Assembly (NCBI GenBank): GCA_947034895.1
Contig: OX344762.1
Span: forward strand, 77,246,981 to 77,310,980
Length of the DNA: 64,000 nucleotides
Origin: Rhytidiadelphus loreus
Lineage: Eukaryota > Streptophyta > Bryopsida > Hypnales > Hylocomiaceae
Direction of reading: 5' to 3'
Within the stretch, counting starts at the first letter, position 1; each line of letters opens with the position of its first letter. The position numbers were made by a program, and so were the translations under genes. The notes below the pieces were generated by a model, which saw only the letters and a program-made list of their open reading frames with translations, was not told where the DNA came from and made no database searches. This document shows positions 46,191 to 58,400 of this stretch, piece after piece.

Positions 46191-49100
46191 TCATCTAAAC
46201 TTGTCAATCCTTAATGTGGACTCAAGAGACAATTTTATGAATTTCTCAATATCCCAACCCCCACCCTCTGAGAATGGGATTTCTACCCCAAGGGAGATCT
46301 CTCAATGGGGGTGTTTGAAGGTTTTACTTAATTTTTGTGAGGCATTCACACATTGTATCCTAACGACATATTTTGTGTATCTTAACTATAAATTTTAAAA
46401 TTCCTCAAACCACGGTGATGGGTCCTAAACCAAAAATCCAAAAGAAATACCTCAAAAAATGGAGGCTCCCAAGGGCACGTTCTCAAGCTCGTAGACTAGT
46501 ATACTTGTATGCTATAGTTGAATTTGATATGGGTTAGATTTTAACATGACATCCAAATGAAAGATTCTAGTTGTTGAAAATTCAATCCAACAGTGCATGT
46601 CTTTTAGTACATAATTCATACTCTACGAGTCAAACACAATATCAGGTACATAGTTCTTGATACAGACTCTATGGGATAAATGTAAAACATATATTGCCCC
46701 TACAATGTGGTGATTAATGTAACCTCTCCCAAATAATTTAGAAAGTCAATTCAAAGTATGAATTCAAATTTTCCAAATTTTATCATCCATGGTAAATAAT
46801 AAGTTCCTATTTTTTGATGAAGAGAATTTTTTCATTCCAATGGAGCTTGCTACCTACCATGCTTTTTTTCTTTTGGCTTCATAGTTCCAGATTGCCCTAG
46901 AAAAAAAAATTGGCTAAAAAATGATGACAAACTATAAAGATTTTTGCAAAAAACTTCAAAATAAAAATAAATCTTGGATGAAATTGCCAAATTGTGGATG
47001 AAAATAGAATTTTGGATATGTGATATATGCTAATGTGGTTTTTTCTATCCAATATGTTGAAATGTGGAGCACCACTAAGGTGAAGACACCCATAACTGAT
47101 CAAATAAGCAAATGATCAAATTCTAGACATAATTTGGGGTAGTACAAGGTAATGCCAATATTATTTCAGAGGCGCATTGACCAGAAATAACCAGGATTGT
47201 AAAAAAAATTGGAAATTTTATGGCTTGAATTGAAATTACTATGAATCGTGGTAGGCTAAAAGTGATGTTGTTTCCCGTTTGTTGCTTCCTACTTTTTTGC
47301 TCACTGATGTGTCATGAACTTATTGGTCCAAACCTTGAAAAAGGAAAAAAAAAAAACATTCCAAGGAGAAAATAGAAATCTGCCCGGCCTTGGTTGGAAA
47401 TACGGCACCCTATTCTTTGGCATGCTGATGGGGTGCCAGTTAGTAGTGGGTGCCTCTACTATATAACATTTTATATCGCCGCTTTAGCACTTCATAAAAA
47501 ATGAAAAAACAAACCAACCCTGCTGCCTGCTACCCACGTACAGCATAAGTACACCCCCCTTAAGTTTGTGTGCCGGTGCCCTTGATTGAATCCAAAGGAG
47601 CCAGTTTTCAGTCTTGTTGACAATTTGAATGTCAGTTACCACGTGGTCAAAGATTCCTTCAAATGAATGTGCACGTGCTCCCTCGGGACATGGAAAGAAG
47701 CTTAGCTTGAATGTACTGTCTATGAAGGCTTGTGCCATGAGTGTGTGACGTCGTCGAAGGCTTTGAAATTCGCATTGTCGCTCTTTGGAATTCACACCCC
47801 AAGTGCTTGCCTTCAAATTATATTCTCAGTTCTCATCACTGTGATGCAAGCCCAAGCTCAAACACACATGCCGTGAAGGTAAAACAGCCCATTACGGTCC
47901 AAAAGAGACCCATCATGGATACTTACGGACAAGTAAGCATTCATTTGGAGCGTGAATGCTCTTCCAAGAAAAAAAATTGGATTGGATGGCATAATTTTTT
48001 GCATGGTCACTACAAACAGAGGAATCCATGGCACAATATCCGAGAGGCATGGGCGCGATATCTAATGATAATAGTGTGTGGCACCATTATTCGTCAAGTG
48101 GGCAATTATTATTTTTTATTTGAAATATGAATTTTAGCGGGTTCCTTCCATGATTGCTTGATGTAGTGGGAAGCCTAGGATCTTGGATGTTCCACTTTGT
48201 GATGGCCTTACGCCTTAGGCTTAGGCTCTGTCCTTGCCCTCGAGGAAAGGTCATCACAGAGCAGTACACCCTTGACTGGGGGTTTACATATGGGGCCTCA
48301 AGCCAAGGCCACCAAATCTAGACCAATAGTGCAAATAATGTGTTTTCCTATCTTCAAAAAATGTTTTAGAAAATCAAGGAAAAAATTGAGATCGTATGAA
48401 CTTACCCAAATCTTGCATAACACCCAAACTTGTCCATGTACCCATTTCTAACAAGTAGACTTCTATTGAAAGTGTTCCCTCAAAGTGCAATTAAATTGTT
48501 CCCATGTTTAACTAGGATTGGTTGAGTGTTGATTCTTTAAATATTGGTATTAGAACCAAGCTATGTAATGGTTTTAGTAGCATAGGGAGTTCCACTTTGA
48601 AAATTCACAATATACAAGTTACATGTCTTATCCAAAAATTCTATTTTTCTTTTTGAAAATCCATGATTTTCAAAAGCTAGTACTACAAAAAAAAAAAAAT
48701 TCTAGAAAAAGGTGCCTCCAACTATACTAAATTGCTTACTTCGACAGTAATGGATGTTTTCACCTCAATATACAAGTACTCCTTGTTTGGTCATTGATCT
48801 CATTTTAGATCCCAACAGGTCCTAGCTTCAAGACCACAAAAATCATAATACTCTAAAAGTGTCATTAGTGAAGGTGGAAATAGATTGATTTCCGAAGTAT
48901 AATAGATAATTTCCGAAATATAATAGATATTTCATTAAAACAGTGGTGGTATTCATATGCCATTTTTCCATTCATTTTCTAGGACTGATATAGATTTCTG
49001 AATTGCATGGTCTCAACCTAAAAGTGCCTAGCTTGTGTGGAATACCGCCATTTTAACGGATATTGAACAATTCACACACCAAAATCTTGATTAGGGTATG

Positions 49101-49480
49101 GTCCAAGCTGTTTCACACAGATATTACTTCCAAGATGACTCCTGAGAAGATGTCCCACTAAGTTACAGTAGCTACTTCAACCCCTATATGACAGTCAGCT
49201 GACAGTCAATAGAGTATTCCTTTGATACTCAAATGAATTCTATATTTCCTATAATTAGGTCATAAATTTTCAAATCCTTCATATATTATTGCAAATTCAA
49301 CGATTTTCCAAGCAAAATGGGTAACAAAATCTTCAAAATCTACTGCAGAATTATGAAATTTTCTTCGAGCTACAACCATTTCAGAGCACACTCAGCACAG
49401 AAAACCCCACACTATCTTAGTTGTTGATTATCTCGATCCGCCCAGACGGTAAATCAGGACTTCGGTGTACAGTGATACCC
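46191..49480. other. intergenic repeat DNA, no gene recognised
   Basis: 47,050-47,370 is a copy of the repeat also found at 62,415-63,010 and 63,265-63,282 (listed with that copy). The frames at 47,484-47,816 (minus) and 47,741-48,130 (plus) overlap antisense and have no recognisable domain or codon bias, so I do not call them. Confidence 0.5.
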
Positions 49481-49523
49481 ATACCGAGTTAATAAGAAGT
49501 TTGTGCCTCTGGACCAAGAGCAG

Positions 49524-49637
49524 TGACGCACAGGAGTTGAAGAGCTATGACGCATGCGAGTGACAAGAGCAATGACGCACAGCATTCGAAAGAGCAGTGG
49601 TGACGCACCAAAGTTTCAAAATACCGCTGGTGATGCA
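49524..49637. promoter_or_regulatory. cluster of TGACGCA boxes upstream of C4H
   Basis: TGACGCA occurs at 49,524, 49,548, 49,573 and 49,601, with a variant TGATGCA at 49,631. This gives five boxes in 114 bp with spacing of about 24-30 bp. The core TGACG is the known recognition element of TGA-type bZIP factors. The boxes sit in a degenerate repeat (AGAGCAGTGACGCACAG-like). They lie 640-755 bp upstream of the C4H start codon; function is inferred, not shown. Confidence 0.5.
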
Positions 49638-50108
49638 CACACACATGTAAAAATAGAATGTCAACTGCAGTTGAAAGTATAGCTCCGTAGACTCTCAATA
49701 GAGGCGGCTGGCTTCGAGATATGGAAAATGAATTGAAATTGAGACAGGGTATGGAGGCGGTACTGTCTCTACCTTATAGAGGCGGCTGGCTTTTGAGATA
49801 TGCACTGCTGTTCTATACTGTAGACAGTGTTCACTATTACTTTATTGATGAAAGCAATGAAATGAAGAATTTTCATTGCACAGGCTAAACTTTTATGCAA
49901 TTGCTCAAATCGATCATGTACCTTGAAACCTCTCTTTTAGCCAGTTTCCTAAAGGCAGTTGCGCGTGCGCACCTCATCATTCTGTGGCAGTAAGAAATTT
50001 TGCCACGACTTTGACCATCCATGGGAAAACTTCCTGATCGCAGGGTCCGAAGTAACGGAATCATTTTCTTGCTTTCTTCCGATCCGCGTCGGGCTGCACA
50101 CACGTCTC

Positions 50109-50118
50109 CATAAATAAC
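50109..50118 (+). promoter_or_regulatory. possible TATA box of C4H
   Basis: CATAAATAAC lies about 165 bp before the C4H ATG, a reasonable distance for a TATA element with a leader of about 130 bp. It matches TATAAATA with one change. There is no further support. Confidence 0.3.
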
Positions 50119-50278
50119 CCTCATTCAATAAACCCCAACTCATGCATTCCTCACCTAGTTCATACTGACAATCGCACTGCAGTCACAAGGCAGCTATCAA
50201 TTGTGTTTCACGTTCTGATCGAGATTGAGATTTTGTTAGAGATTAAGACGTTTTCGGATTGAGAAAGGACTGGGGACA

Positions 50279-52684
50279 ATGGAGTGGAAGATGGAAGATA
50301 TGATAGCTAATTTCAGGAATTTTCAGACACCGGGGTTCACCCTGGAGAGCGCAGTGCAAGCACTGTGTGTAGCCGTCTTTGTGGGATTGATCATCTTGAA
50401 GCTACGCGCACCAAAGCTGAAGCTCCCCCCTGGCCCAATCGCCGTCCCCATCTTCGGAAATTGGCTGCAGGTCTGTTGGGTTCCTCTACTAACTCCTCTG
50501 TTCCATCGTTCTTAAGCACAAGACTTGAACGTGCCACGATTGCTCCCCATGGAAAGATAGAACAAGGAATTGCATGTTTGGCAATTGAAACAACTGCTAT
50601 AATTCAATATTGCCTGTTCCGAACATGAGCTCTTGTTATTGTGTCACGCGGTCACGAGAATGACGTTTCTCTAGCTAGCATACCGGTATACAGGTAGAGA
50701 AAATACAGCATATGCAGTCGGTGCACTTGCTGATTGGTAAATTTCTCCGGATTGTGCACATATTCTTATCGCCAGACGTCGATCAGACGGTGCACTTGCT
50801 GATCAGTGATTTTCTCAGGACTGTACATACATAATTAACGGAAGAGGTCATTGCTATGAATTAGGTCGAATATATATGTTTTTGCTAACAAGTTTTGCGT
50901 TTTTCTTCACTTGCTCAACATCCTGAGTTCTTGAGCTGTACCCTCTCAGATGTAATCGGAAAACGTTAGAAAAACGTTCAAATTCACGCTGAGCCAGACC
51001 GAAAGAACATTCTCAAACGCGGTACTTCGTATCTCTGACGAGGATTTCCACTTCCGAGCTAACCTTGAGTGATTCGTTGAATGTTTTTTCGCAGGTCGGC
51101 AATGATTTGAACCACAGGAACTTAGCCGAGATGGCGAATAAATACGGTGATGTGTTCAACCTCAGGATGGGACAACGCAACTTCGTCGTCGTCTCCTCTC
51201 CCGAGATCGCCCAGGACGTCCTCCACACACAAGGAGTGGAATTCGGCTCGCGAACGCGCAACGTCGTCTTCGACATCTTCACGGGAAACGGACAAGACAT
51301 GGCATTCACCATCTACGGGGAGCACTGGCGCAAGATGCGTCGCATCATGACCATCCCGTTCTTCACAAACAAAGTCGTCCAGCAATCCCGCATCGCATGG
51401 GAAGACGAAGCCCTCCGCGCGATCACCGACATCCAAGCCAACCCCGAGGCCGCCACGACCGGCATTGTGATCCGCACACGCCTCCACCTCCTCATGTACA
51501 ACGTCATTTATCGACTGATGTTCGACTCGCGGTTCGAGAGCGAGTCGGATCCGTTGTACCAAAAACTGAAGGCGCTCAACAATCAGCGAAGTCAGCTATC
51601 ACAGAGCTTCGACTACAACTACGGCGACTTCATCCCGGTGCTCCGCCCGTTTCTACGAGGCTACTTAAAGATATGTCAAGACCTCAAGGACCGCCGCATG
51701 GCGCTCTTCAAGGAGAGCTTCCTGGAGAAGCGGGAGGAGCTTCTTGCCACCAAACCCGCCAGTACAAAAGCCGCCATCGACCACATTATGGTAATATTCA
51801 CAGAGGAGTCCTAAAACAAAAATACATAAAATTTTCATTACATTGAGTTATCGCTGATTCAAATAGTTGCACTATTGATGATACTCATACATAAAATCTC
51901 TCTTATTCTTCTATTTTATCTGCATAAGCTTACTAACACGCACATTACGAGTATCACAAATAGAAGAAACTAGATACAAAACTCTTTCTGATTTCTTGAT
52001 TGTTTCATTCCAAAGGATGCCGAGAAGAAAGGAGAGATTAACAAAGACAACGTCCTCTACATCGTCGAGAACATCAACGTCGCGGCCATCGAAACAACAC
52101 TCTGGTCAATAGAATGGGGCGTGGCGGAGCTTGTGAACAACCCTGCAATCCAGACCCGCATCCGCGAGGAGCTCACCCAAACCCTAGGCAAGGGCAACCT
52201 AATCACCGAGCCCGACACCTACAACGACAAGCTTCCTTACCTCACCGCGTTTGTAAAAGAGGTCATGCGCCTCCACATGGCCATTCCCATGCTGGTTCCC
52301 CACATGAACCTCAAACAAGAGAAGCTTGCCGGGTACGACATCCCTGCTGAGAGCAAGATCCTTGTGAACGCGTGGTGGATCGCGAATAACCCTAAGTACT
52401 GGGATCAGCCGGAGAAGTTTATGCCGGAGCGGTTCCTGAATGGGGAGATTGAAGCCAATGGAAACGATTTCCGGTTCCTGCCGTTTGGGGCGGGACGGCG
52501 AGCTTGCCCGGGGATTATTATTGCGATGCCGCTACTGGCGATCGTATTGGGGCGCCTGGTGCAGACGTGTGAGCTTCTGCCGCCTCCGGGAGTGGAGAAG
52601 GTGGATGTGACAGAGAAGGGAGGGCAGTTCAGTTTGTTTATTGCCAATCACTCCACTGTCGTTGTCAAAGCCATCGCCGCTTGA
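50279..52684 (+). CDS. C4H: trans-cinnamate 4-hydroxylase, cytochrome P450 CYP73A
   Basis: C4H converts trans-cinnamate to p-coumarate, the second step of the phenylpropanoid pathway, on the cytosolic face of the ER with a P450 reductase. Exons 50,279-50,470, 51,095-51,790 and 52,016-52,684 join in phase 0 (donors CAG|GTCTGT and ATG|GTAATA; acceptors TCGCAG and CAAAG). They give 518 residues against about 505 for angiosperm enzymes. A membrane anchor lies at about 22-42, then the PPGP hinge ([18 protein letters not shown]), the CYP73 signature [19 protein letters not shown] and [12 protein letters not shown]. The helix I motif is AAIETT (319-324) in place of the usual AGxDT, as is normal in C4H. 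KEVMRLHM (ExxR), FMPERFL and the heme loop [10 protein letters not shown] (Cys460) follow. No defects are seen. The downstream gene is convergent. Confidence 0.97.
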
Positions 52685-53395
52685 GTTCCTTGAACCCTAA
52701 TTTTAGGCTGTAGGCTGTGAACCCAAGGTGAGGAAGCTTTGCATTGACATTTATAAGGAAATAATGTGAGGAAGTTTGAGAATGGCCTCCTCAAAAGTGA
52801 GCCAATGACGACGTTTGAGAAGGCCCTTGCTGGAAAGCAAATCATTCAATTGTGCCAGAGCCAAACGAAGTGTAGGTGCTAGGTGTTTAAGCTACATACT
52901 GTATACCGTTCATAACATTCTTGTAGGATGATACCATTGTTTAGAAGAATTTTTCTAGTCATGCGGTTTTCAAGACTCCGAGTTCCATGTATTTACTATT
53001 CCAGAACTCCAAAACAGTATTGGTAGTGCATCATAACAGATGTGTTACGTGACAAAAATTCAGAATTACTCAAATTCAAAACATCTCCAACTTTAACTAA
53101 ATTGATAATGTCAATGTGCACAATGTGATAAACAGCCAGTAGATAATGTCAAGGTTCATCCTGTGACACCGCTTTCCAACTCGCAACAGCATTGAAGAAG
53201 AAAATTGAATTACAAATCCTTTGATGCGTTGAGGAAACAACCCAAACAACATGCACCATGCACTCTATTAGAGCAACATGACCGTTCTACTCTTCAGTGC
53301 ATGAAACTCAACTCTGATCTGTTTAGTAAATGCCTAGACTCAAACCCTGCAAAGATTATCTACGGAGAAAATTAAGGTGGTGCATACAAAAATAC
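52685..53395. other. intergenic region between convergent genes
   Basis: About 0.7 kb between the C4H stop and the end of the minus-strand small gene, presumably the 3' untranslated regions of both. No repeats or frames of note. Confidence 0.5.
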
Positions 53396-54451
53396 TCACG
53401 CCCTTGATGATGTCGATGACTTAGTATCGTTAGTAATCCGAGCCACAGCCTGTACTAAATGAGGAACACCATCCCATACAACCCTCAACAGACCTCCGGC
53501 TGCAACTCCAGCTCCAAATACGGCTGCCACGGTTGGTTTCGAGTCCACCTATACAATTTACATTATAAAAAGAAGTTAGTTTAAATCTCAAAACATGAAC
53601 ATGAACGAGCGTCTAATGACTCAAATACGAAACAAAGCATTCTTGAAATGTAGTGGTATAATCTTCTAGCAACCTGGAGGTGTGAAAGAGTTTGTAAAGA
53701 TTCATCCTATACTCTACAACATGGAACCTAGACACTTCAGACCAACCATACAGCTGCCTCAGTAATCTACCAGTCTTGCAAAACCTCCAAACATCGTGAG
53801 TAGAAGAAACCAATCAACCACAAATATTGAACCGAGGCATGGGCTTCGAAGGTTCAGAATACTAGCAATTATTGGCAATAGCAAGGTGTTCAAATTGCTC
53901 GCTAAAATGCTCAATTTAACCACGGAAACCTTCCGACAATGGAAAACTAAAAACCAAGCCATTAAAGACACAATTAAAAGAGAGAGAGAGCTGACCGTCA
54001 CACACTCACTCTCACACTCCTCGTCTTTCAAAAGACCCAGCAATCCCTAAAGAACTCAAACCTCAGATACAATGCTATCGTCTAATTCAGCGCAGACTGA
54101 GCCAGAGATTCATCACAGACAGCACAGACAGAGAACCTAAAAGCTTACCTTCTGCTCAATCACAGCGAGCCGTTGTGTGAACAAATCCATGCTAGTCTTC
54201 AATTGCTTATCCATCATCATCATCTTCTGCATGGGATAACTCTGGAACGAAAATGCCAAAGCCTTCTGAAGGTCTTCAATCACCTTCTCGTGAGCCGCCT
54301 TCTCGTCCAACCCCTTGGCTGTGTAATGTGCGACAAGCTCCGCCGGTTTTTTCAAAGCCTTCTTCGTCGTTGCACCCGGTAATGTTCCCTTGTTGAAAGG
54401 CGGTGGCGACATTCGCCCTCCGGACGCGGTGCTCTCAATCTTGTCCGCCAT
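53396..54451 (-). CDS. small conserved-looking protein of unknown function, two exons
   Basis: Exon 1 is 54,149-54,451 (ATG at 54,449) with donor CAGAAG|GTAAGC. Exon 2 is 53,396-53,548 with acceptor TTGTATAG. The join is phase 0 and gives about 151 residues. The N-terminus is Pro/Gly-rich (GGRMSPPPFNKGTLPG). A helical middle (KPAELVAHYTAKGLDEKAAH, then a Met-rich MQKMMMMDKQ and a coiled-coil-like end) is followed by a short Gly/Ala hydrophobic segment, AAVFGAGVAAGGLLRVVW, that could be a membrane helix. I do not recognise the family. The stop TGA at 53,396-53,398 overlaps a good splice donor (GGC|GTGAGT), so a third exon cannot be excluded. It is head to head with the oxidoreductase gene. Confidence 0.7.
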
Positions 54452-55482
54452 TGCAATGGAGTCACCTAGCTATGGCGAACTGCTGCAGCTCCAAGTTGCA
54501 ATAAGAGACCCGGAAGGAATAAGAAACCCTAATTTTAGTATACAGCAGTAGGCGACGGGCAACAGGCAGCGCGACTGGCGCCTCCAGAAACACAGATAAC
54601 GCGTCTCCTTTCGCTTTCAGCTGTGATAGTTTACCCTATCCCTAAACCTCCGGGGTCATCATTGCTTTCAGCGCCACCTTGAACAATCTACACATGAAAC
54701 AACGCCACAACAGCACATCAGCTAAGTTACCTAAAGCACGATTCCTGTCTCCCCCAAACACACGCTTACACCCTTGTTGAATTCTATCCAACGATATCAA
54801 TGTTCCAAGGATTAGAAATGCGCAAAAAAACCACTGAGGGCCATTGAATTCATATCAACCATTCTCCAAGAGCCGTACCTTGAAGCCCCAGGAAGAATTG
54901 ACCTAAGCCAGGATATTAGCGAACTCTTCCTCTTCAGATTCTCGAAATTTGAACAAAAACCCCATCGATTTGCACATAAGTAGTCGGTGATGGATGCAAG
55001 GCGGCTGATTCAAACACAGAGAGGGAAATGTCTGGAGCTCCAGAAGGAAAAATGAATTGGGAGAAGATCTATTCTAGTTGTTGGGTTGGTCCTCAGACAG
55101 ACGGAGCCTGAGATAAGGTCTTCAACGAGAACGGCCGCAGGGTGACGCAGCCTGCCGCAGGTTTGCTCTGTCATAGCCACTGGATAAGCCTACTCTTGCT
55201 AACAACAATTCCAGCCCTCTTGTGCCCCCTTCATTGCTGGGGTTTAAGTCGTAGCTCGCAATCGCAGAGCCCTTCTGTCTCCTTCATTGCTAGGGTTTTA
55301 GTCGGAGCTTGCAATTTGCAGAAGTTCTTTTGTTGATTTCGGACTGCACTTGCCAAATTCTGCTTCCGGTGGTGGATTTCGACAAAGGGGGAGGTTTTCG
55401 CATTGCATACATGCTGTATTGGATTTCGCGGATGAAGGTGGCGGTAGTGAATTGTAAGGTTCACGTTTGATTCGGAGGTGCG
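54452..55482. promoter_or_regulatory. shared head-to-head intergenic region
   Basis: About 1.03 kb separates the start codons of two divergent genes, so both promoters and 5' leaders lie here. The sequence is GC-richer than the distant intergenic DNA. A direct repeat (CCTTCATTGCTRGGGTTTWAGTCG near 55,229 and 55,281, given here as the shared core TTCATTGCT and GGGTTT) lies close to the oxidoreductase start. No TATA box stands out. Confidence 0.5.
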
Positions 55483-58400
55483 ATGTATACCTCTAATGCA
55501 GCTCAGCATTTGCTGTCGCAATCTCCGCATCTCCTGCCCCACTCTTCTCTCAAGATTTTCGCTTCCAAATCCCTCTCTGCCACTTTGAAGCCGCGTCTCC
55601 TTGTTCCCCACACCTCCCTTTCGCAACTCTTTTCCCTCTCTCCCTCCCACTTGCGGTGCACTCACACCTTCCTCGCAGTACGAGCATTAGGTTCCAATGA
55701 AGCAAACGACGAAGACGAAGACGATGTGTACGTGAAGAGCTTTAGAGCGTCCCCTAGCTCGGAGCAACCATCCCCAAGAATGGGAGACGGGGGTGGGCAG
55801 GAGAGGGCAGGACCTAAGCCAGGGTTTAAGAGTGAGCGAGGTAGTCGACCGTTTGGGCGTCAGGGTTTAAGAGGAACCAGGGACACATCCGTGGAGAGCC
55901 AGGGCTCTGTTGCTAATTCTACTGGAGCTCCTGTTGCTAGTTCTACTAGAGCTTCCTTTGCATCTCGAGGACGAGGAAGAGGAAGAGGAGGCAGGGCTGC
56001 CAGAGGAGCTCCTGTCAAGAGCGAGAAACCCAAGAATGGACTGGTTCTGGACGAAGCCACTGGGGAGATGGTGGAGTACAGACACCCGGATTGGAAAGAA
56101 GATCCGAAAGCTGCAAGGAAGGCGAGGCGGGAGCCTGCCGTTGCACCGCAAGTGCAGTTTGAGACTCCCATGAGCAAGCAACCGCATGTTGCCATTCTCG
56201 GTGGTGGCATGTCGGGACTTGTGTGTGCGCTTACGTTGGAAGAACTCGGCATTCGCTCCACCGTGTTCGACACTGTAAGGAGAAGCCCCTTTCCTTCTTC
56301 TTCACCTACAATTCTTTTGACTTGTTATTGAATTTTCTGTCTGAATTGCGTCCTTGATTGATTGATTGTTGCATTTGGTGTCTACATTGCAACTTGCAAC
56401 GAATTGTCCATGCATTTGACTGTCTGCATTGCTTCTTGATCTGAATTGTTGTTGAGTTTGCTGTCTGTATTGCACCCTTTGTCCGAATTCACCTTCATTC
56501 GGCATTCGCTCCACCTTGTTCGACACTGTAAGAAGAAACCCCTTTCCTTCTTCTTCAACCACTGTTGGACTTGTTATTTAAATTTTCTTCAACCACTGTT
56601 GTTGAGTTTTCTGTCTGAATTGCCCCTTGATCTGAATTGTTGCTGCATTTGCTGTCTACATTGCCTCCTTGCTCTAGATTGTTGTTGCATTTGCTGTCTG
56701 CATTGCCTCTTGATTTTAATGTTTTGAGTTTGCAGTTTGAATATCCCCCTTGGTCTGAATTCTCCTTCATTCGGCATTCGCTCCACCGTGTTCGACACTG
56801 TAAGAAGAAGTTCCGTTTCTTCTTCTGCAGCCAGTGTCCTTTCTGACTTGTTAATGAGTCAAGGTTGAGGATACTATTTGCAAGCGGTTTTAACCAATAT
56901 TTAGGATCGTGATGTCATTGGGAGGTTAATATAGAGATCGCTTTGCTTACTAGAGCCAGACTCTCTTGGGATCAAATTTTTCAATCGCTTTGATAATTCC
57001 TCATCCAATTTCATACATAGTAGCTCGGCATTTGCTGCTCTGTGTTCGACACTGCACGAACAAGCTCCTTTTCTTCTTCTTCAGGCTTTCTGCTTTCTTA
57101 ATGAGTTATTGAAGAGGATATTATTTGCAATCATTTTTAGCCAATATGTAGGAGTGTGCTGTCATTGGGAGATCACCCGATAGAGCTCACTTGAGAGATC
57201 TTCTTGGATACAAGACTTTGAGAACAAATTTCTTTCACAGTGTATGCATTTCTTAGGTAATGGGAGGTTGTAGACACTAGACAATGAGACAACCCCATTT
57301 CCATTCAAAGATAAGTGGCCATCGACCAATTTAGCCAAGTCATACATACACCCAATTTGCTAATTGTCAGTCAACCAATGGTATTGGAAGAGATGAATTA
57401 TTGTTGGTAACAGGGGTCAGTCAATAGGAGACTGGATTTTGTCCTAATGTTTTAGTATCCTATACTATATACAGATGAATCGCCCTGTTGATCTGACTTG
57501 ATGTTGCATTTGCTGTCTAAATTGCGATGTTTGTAGGGCAAACATGGTCTCGGTGGGCGCATGGCCACCCGAGAGGTTAACATTCGGGAAGGACTGTCTT
57601 TGGCCTTCGACCATGCGGCTCAGTACTTCACTGTGTCGGATCCCAAGTTTCGGAAGCTGGTGGACCGATGGATCCAAGAAGGCGCTGTGAAGGAGTGGAA
57701 GGGAGTTGTAGGTACTTTACAAGCTGGTGGGAAGTATTCTGGGTTGGCAGATGACGTGCCAAGGTATGTGGGAACGCATGGAATGCGTCTGCTCGCTGAT
57801 CACATGGTCTCACAAGTAAGTGAATTGCATGACATTTTGGCTTAAGTAAGACTGTCTTCTGGATTTATAAATTATACTGTTGGAGTCTGTGTAAATGAGA
57901 GCATCAATCTCTAATGGAAATTATCAATTTAGGTATGTAACGTAGTGTTCACCGGAGAGCAATCATTTTCATTCTGGCGGGTTACTTGGAACCTGTTTTC
58001 TTAACTGATAATCGCAAATTCGTTTTTCTGATAGGGCCGGTTAATTGAAGTGAAACGGCCTGTGTGGGTCAGCAATATGGATGTGAAAGGCCCTTTATGG
58101 CACTTGAATGAGAACGGGAAGCCTCATGGGGCATATGACGCAGTTGTTATTGCTCATAATGGTAAGGTCTTTCCTTACCAGTTTTGTTCTTGTATTTGCT
58201 GCATGTTGTAAACTTTCTCTTTAAAACGTAAGTGATATGGTCACAAATTTGCATGGACTTGAAGGTATCTCAAGACGTGATGCATGTTTCTGAAACTGTG
58301 ATATTACATTGCGTGGCAGGAAAATGTGCAAATCGGCTGCTCGCGCCATCAGGAGCACCAGAAGTTTTCAAGCAGATGAAGGTGCTATGTCTATTTTCAG

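Noticed and set aside
46480..46507. Possible fifth GCTC-array end (CAAGCTCGTAGACTAGTATACTTG region)
   Set aside because: Only one GCTC unit and a weak match to the CTAGCAWCGTTG end; no inverted partner or target duplication found.
47484..48130. Antisense-overlapping frames of 110 and 129 codons
   Set aside because: They overlap on opposite strands, lack domains and lie in repeat DNA.
51122..51562. 146-codon minus-strand frame opposite C4H exon 2
   Set aside because: Shadow of the P450 exon; Asp/Glu/Val-rich antisense product with no motif.
55860..56273. Minus-strand frames opposite exon 1 of the oxidoreductase
   Set aside because: Antisense shadows of a GC-rich exon.
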